Shown in pieces: positions 61,916-64,000 of a stretch of 64,000 nt of DNA; the stretch's first letter is position 1, and each line of letters starts with the position of its first letter. A program made the translations under genes and the position numbers. The DNA is from an uncultured Alphaproteobacteria bacterium (lineage in GTDB: Bacteria; Pseudomonadota; Alphaproteobacteria; RF32; CAG-239), in contig CALXUP010000001.1 of NCBI GenBank assembly GCA_944391715.1, positions 1 through 64,000 of the forward strand, given 5' to 3'. Under the pieces are notes generated by a model. That model was given only the letters and a program-made list of their open reading frames with translations. It did no database searches and was not told the DNA's origin.

Positions 61916-61938
61916 GTCATTCTCGGGCTTGACCCGAG
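61916..61938. repeat. GTCATT CTCGGG-CTTGA-CCCGAG palindrome, intact
   Basis: Same unit as at 16915, with the same CCACAGGCAACGGCCTGAG tail. A further related palindrome (ATCCCCGG-GGCAAG-CCGGGGAT) lies at 62038-62064. Confidence 0.75.
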
Positions 61939-62187
61939 AATCCACAGGCAACGGCCTGAGCGGTCAGTTGTTGAAATTGTGCCACAACGACCGCGTTGCT
62001 CCATTGTTTTTCACAGTCAAGATTGTGTTTTGAAATATGGATCCCCGGGGCAAGCCGGGGATGACTAAAAAAATAAAGTGCCCGGGTATGACCGGTGCGA
62101 CCGGCGAGCGGTCAGTTGTTGAAATTGTGCCACAGAGACCGCGGTGCTCCGGCATTTTCTGTGAGGACTTTGTGCTTTGAAGGGTGG

Positions 62188-62313
62188 ATTGCCGGGTGTA
62201 AATTCCCGCAAGCGGGCCCCTTTCGTCCCGTAGGGTTCGAACTTCGTACAAATCTAAGCTAAAGCTAAGGATTTGCACTCGTTCTCACCAACTATCGACT
62301 TCAAGTCCGGCAA
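62188..62313. repeat. TTGCCGG palindrome interrupted by the 104-bp insert
   Basis: TTGCCGGG ends at 62196 and TCAAGTCCGGCAATGAC starts at 62301. The intervening 104 bp (62197-62300), read on the minus strand, begins AGTCGATAG and ends GAATTTACA, as in the 174-bp copy at 40937-41110. Confidence 0.75.
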
Positions 62314-62354
62314 TGACAACGATAATAAGCGGTTATTTAATCTCGCTCTTTTAT

Positions 62355-62444
62355 TTAACCCTCTATCTCTTCTTCCAAGGCCTCAAAACTGTCGCAAGGG
62401 TCTTCATTGAAGTCTTCCGTCGTATGATAATAGAATTTTCCCAT
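62355..62444 (-). CDS. Tiny ORF MGKFYYHT, copy 3 (29 residues)
   Basis: ATG at 62444 with AAGGAG ten bases before it, directly downstream (minus strand) of a terminator hairpin. The product is MGKFYYHTTEDFNEDPC and then an acidic tail ending EALEEEIEG: the only copy not running into repeats, so possibly the intact form. No family recognised. Confidence 0.4.
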   Translation of the reverse strand: MGKFYYHTTEDFNEDPCDSFEALEEEIEG

Positions 62445-62669
62445 TTCTTTTTAGCTCCTTGTTTTGATAAAAAAAACCGCCGGAAGTTTTCTTCCTGGCG
62501 GTGGAGATCAAAAACTGTACAGACACAGTCGCCATGTTTCGTCCGCAAAGCGGCTTATTTTAGGCACTCCACCTCAAGGTGGATAAATCTGTAAGATGTT
62601 TTCTAGACACCACAACCGGTCTCCCGGCTGCGGAAGTAATCATAAACGAATCTGGGGCTTTTGCAAGGC
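62423..62669 (-). ncRNA. Structured repeat element, copy 3 (candidate RNA)
   Basis: 247 bp starting 4 bases after the mnmE stop. Nearly identical to copy 1 at 17001-17249, with the same CCGCC-GGAAG terminator hairpin and a T8 tail on the minus strand, then the Shine-Dalgarno and the tiny ORF. Few differences lie within the stems. Position directly behind a stop codon is common to copies 1 and 3. Confidence 0.5.
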
Positions 62670-62673
62670 TTTA

Positions 62674-64000
62674 TTATTTGCCGATACAGAAATCACCGAA
62701 TATCTTATCAAGAATCTCATTGACTTCTATGCGGCCGGTGATTTTGCCCAGAGCCCTGGCAGCCAGACGAATATCTTCTGCCGTCAGTTCGATTTCTTTA
62801 TCAAAACTGAAATGCTGCAGGTTTTCCATAACTTCCTGCAATGCTTCACGATAGCGGCTGCGGGTTATCAGCAAATTGGAGTTGGAAGTAAAACGTTCGC
62901 AGATATATTCGTATATCCGGTCTAAAATTTGAGAAATTCCTTCCTTTTGTTTGGCGGAAATCAAAATACAACCTTGTTTTTCTAATTCAGAACACTGTTC
63001 GGAAGTTAATTTATCACTTTTATTTGCGACAAGTATAGTATTGTTTTTAAAAGAATTTCTTATATTATCAAATATTTGAACACCATCTTTTGAGGCATCA
63101 AACAAACATATTATAAAATCTGCCGATTTTATCTTACTATAAGCAATTTCAATGCCTTTCTTTTCGATTTCTTCATTTGCTTCCCGCAATCCGGCCGTAT
63201 CGGTAAACATAACAGGGTAGCCTTTGATATCTAAATGGATATCTATCGCGTCACGGGTTGTTCCGGCAATATCAGAAACTATCACGGCCTCACGATTGGC
63301 AATTGCATTTAACAAACTTGATTTTCCGGCATTGGGCGGCCCGACAATCACAACACGAAAGCCTTCACGCAGACGTTCACCGATATTATCAGCTTTTAAA
63401 TGTTCATAAACACTGTTTTCAAGTTTAAATACATTGTTTTTCATTTCTGACATAACATTATTCGGAATATCTTCATCGGGAAAATCGATAAAAGCTTCCA
63501 AATGGGCAAGAATTTTCAGCAGCTGTTCCCGCCAGTCGTCATACAGGTTCTTCAGTCCGCCTTCCATTTGGCGCATGGCATATTTTTGCTGTTCGGAAGT
63601 TTCGGCATCAATCAGGTCAGCCAGGCCTTCTGCCTCGGTTAAATCCATTTTGCCGTTATAAAAAGCACGTTTGGAAAATTCTCCCGGTTCAGCCATACGA
63701 AAATCTTCTATCTGCGCCAAAGTCGAAAGGACTCCGGAAATTACGGCCTTGGAGCCATGAGTCTGGATTTCGACAATATCTTCCCCGGTAAAAGAATTCG
63801 GTGCCTTAAAATACAAAATAAGGCATTTATCCAGCGTATTGCCTTCATTATTCTTCAGGCTGACAAAATAAGCGTAACGCGGTTTTATTTTTGTTGCATC
63901 CAAACTTGTCATTTTTTTCAGCGCCGCAAGGGCATTGTTTCCGGAAATGCGGATGATGGCAACGCCCGACTTGCCGTATACGGTGGAAAGAGCATAAATT
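62674..64000 (-). CDS. mnmE: tRNA modification GTPase MnmE (start outside window)
   Basis: The reading frame is open to the right edge: 29 further codons precede the first internal ATG at 63912 and spell IYALSTVYGKSGVAIIRISG, the normal MnmE start, so only a few residues are missing. THGSKAVISG and ALVDAET-like LADLIDAETSEQQ are in the N-terminal folate domain; the G domain has GPPNAGKSSLLNAIANREAVIVSDIAGTTRD and NKSD; the C-terminus is the invariant CIGK. Partner of MnmG in U34 modification. The structured repeat and repeats separate it from mnmG. Confidence 0.95.
   Translation of the reverse strand, partial: IYALSTVYGKSGVAIIRISGNNALAALKKMTSLDATKIKPRYAYFVSLKNNEGNTLDKCLILYFKAPNSFTGEDIVEIQTHGSKAVISGVLSTLAQIEDFRMAEPGEFSKRAFYNGKMDLTEAEGLADLIDAETSEQQKYAMRQMEGGLKNLYDDWREQLLKILAHLEAFIDFPDEDIPNNVMSEMKNNVFKLENSVYEHLKADNIGERLREGFRVVIVGPPNAGKSSLLNAIANREAVIVSDIAGTTRDAIDIHLDIKGYPVMFTDTAGLREANEEIEKKGIEIAYSKIKSADFIICLFDASKDGVQIFDNIRNSFKNNTILVANKSDKLTSEQCSELEKQGCILISAKQKEGISQILDRIYEYICERFTSNSNLLITRSRYREALQEVMENLQHFSFDKEIELTAEDIRLAARALGKITGRIEVNEILDKIFGDFCIGK

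Overview
The window reads as ordinary chromosome of an alphaproteobacterium with modest GC content. The pointers are: the mnmE / mnmG / rsmG / parA / parB origin-proximal gene set with perfect parS sites inside rsmG and mnmG; the short alphaproteobacterial HPr kinase with HPr and a mannose-type EIIA; the gpmI-envC-ctpA-yibQ-rppH run; rlmN next to an IalB-family gene; ELM1, flavin-dependent ThyX and short GTCATT...CGGG-CTTGA-CCCG palindromes. A gut-type, reduced-genome lineage (RF32-like) is a guess from overall gene style, not something the sequence proves. No rRNA, tRNA, prophage, transposase gene or CRISPR array was seen.

Layout. 1-345: two copies of a hairpin-bearing repeat. 356-5.3 kb: ELM1, small secreted and lipoprotein genes, a CbpA-like DnaJ, a purine phosphoribosyltransferase and a TlpA-like protein. 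4.4-7.5 kb: a small LptM-like lipoprotein followed by an overlapping vWA / PP2C phosphatase / membrane kinase cassette (a TerY-P type triad) with no ter genes beside it. 7.6-15.4 kb: flavin oxidoreductase, NadE, a porin with an orphan response regulator, XthA, LolA, two unknown genes and an orphan beta-class DNA methyltransferase. 15.4-16.5 kb: HPr, EIIA-Man and an unknown partner. 17.3-26.8 kb: RlmN, IalB-like, CCA enzyme, GyrB, a membrane protein, PolA and an RHH regulator. 26.8-40.5 kb: PBP1A-like enzyme, the gpmI-envC-ctpA-yibQ-rppH run, yraN/rsmI divergent from an LpoA-like lipoprotein, 4.5S RNA, dnaX-ybaB-recR-pgpA. 41.6-50.6 kb: mlaE-mlaF-radA-cvpA, a membrane nuclease-tsaE-hprK, thyX and a Lon-like protease. 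50.7-64 kb: a TPR protein, an Fe-S type small protein, parB-parA-rsmG, a PHP phosphoesterase, a MurA-like enzyme, three tandem HD-domain paralogues, mnmG and mnmE (which runs off the right edge).

Three gene-free stretches (16.5-17.25, 40.5-41.6 and 61.2-62.7 kb) are mosaics of the same repeats and hold the least conventional content of the window. Each ends, just after the stop codon of a minus-strand gene (rlmN, cvpA, mnmE), with a ~245-bp unit that looks like a structured RNA closed by an intrinsic terminator and followed by a Shine-Dalgarno and a tiny ORF starting MGKFYYHT. Beside it are long hairpins whose stems change completely between copies while pairing is kept, and a 104/174-bp insert sitting at the identical position in two different palindromes.

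Within ordinary genes the most notable point is dnaX: two A9 runs in the linker after the clamp-loader domains, each giving an immediate stop in the -1 frame, as expected for slippage production of a gamma subunit.
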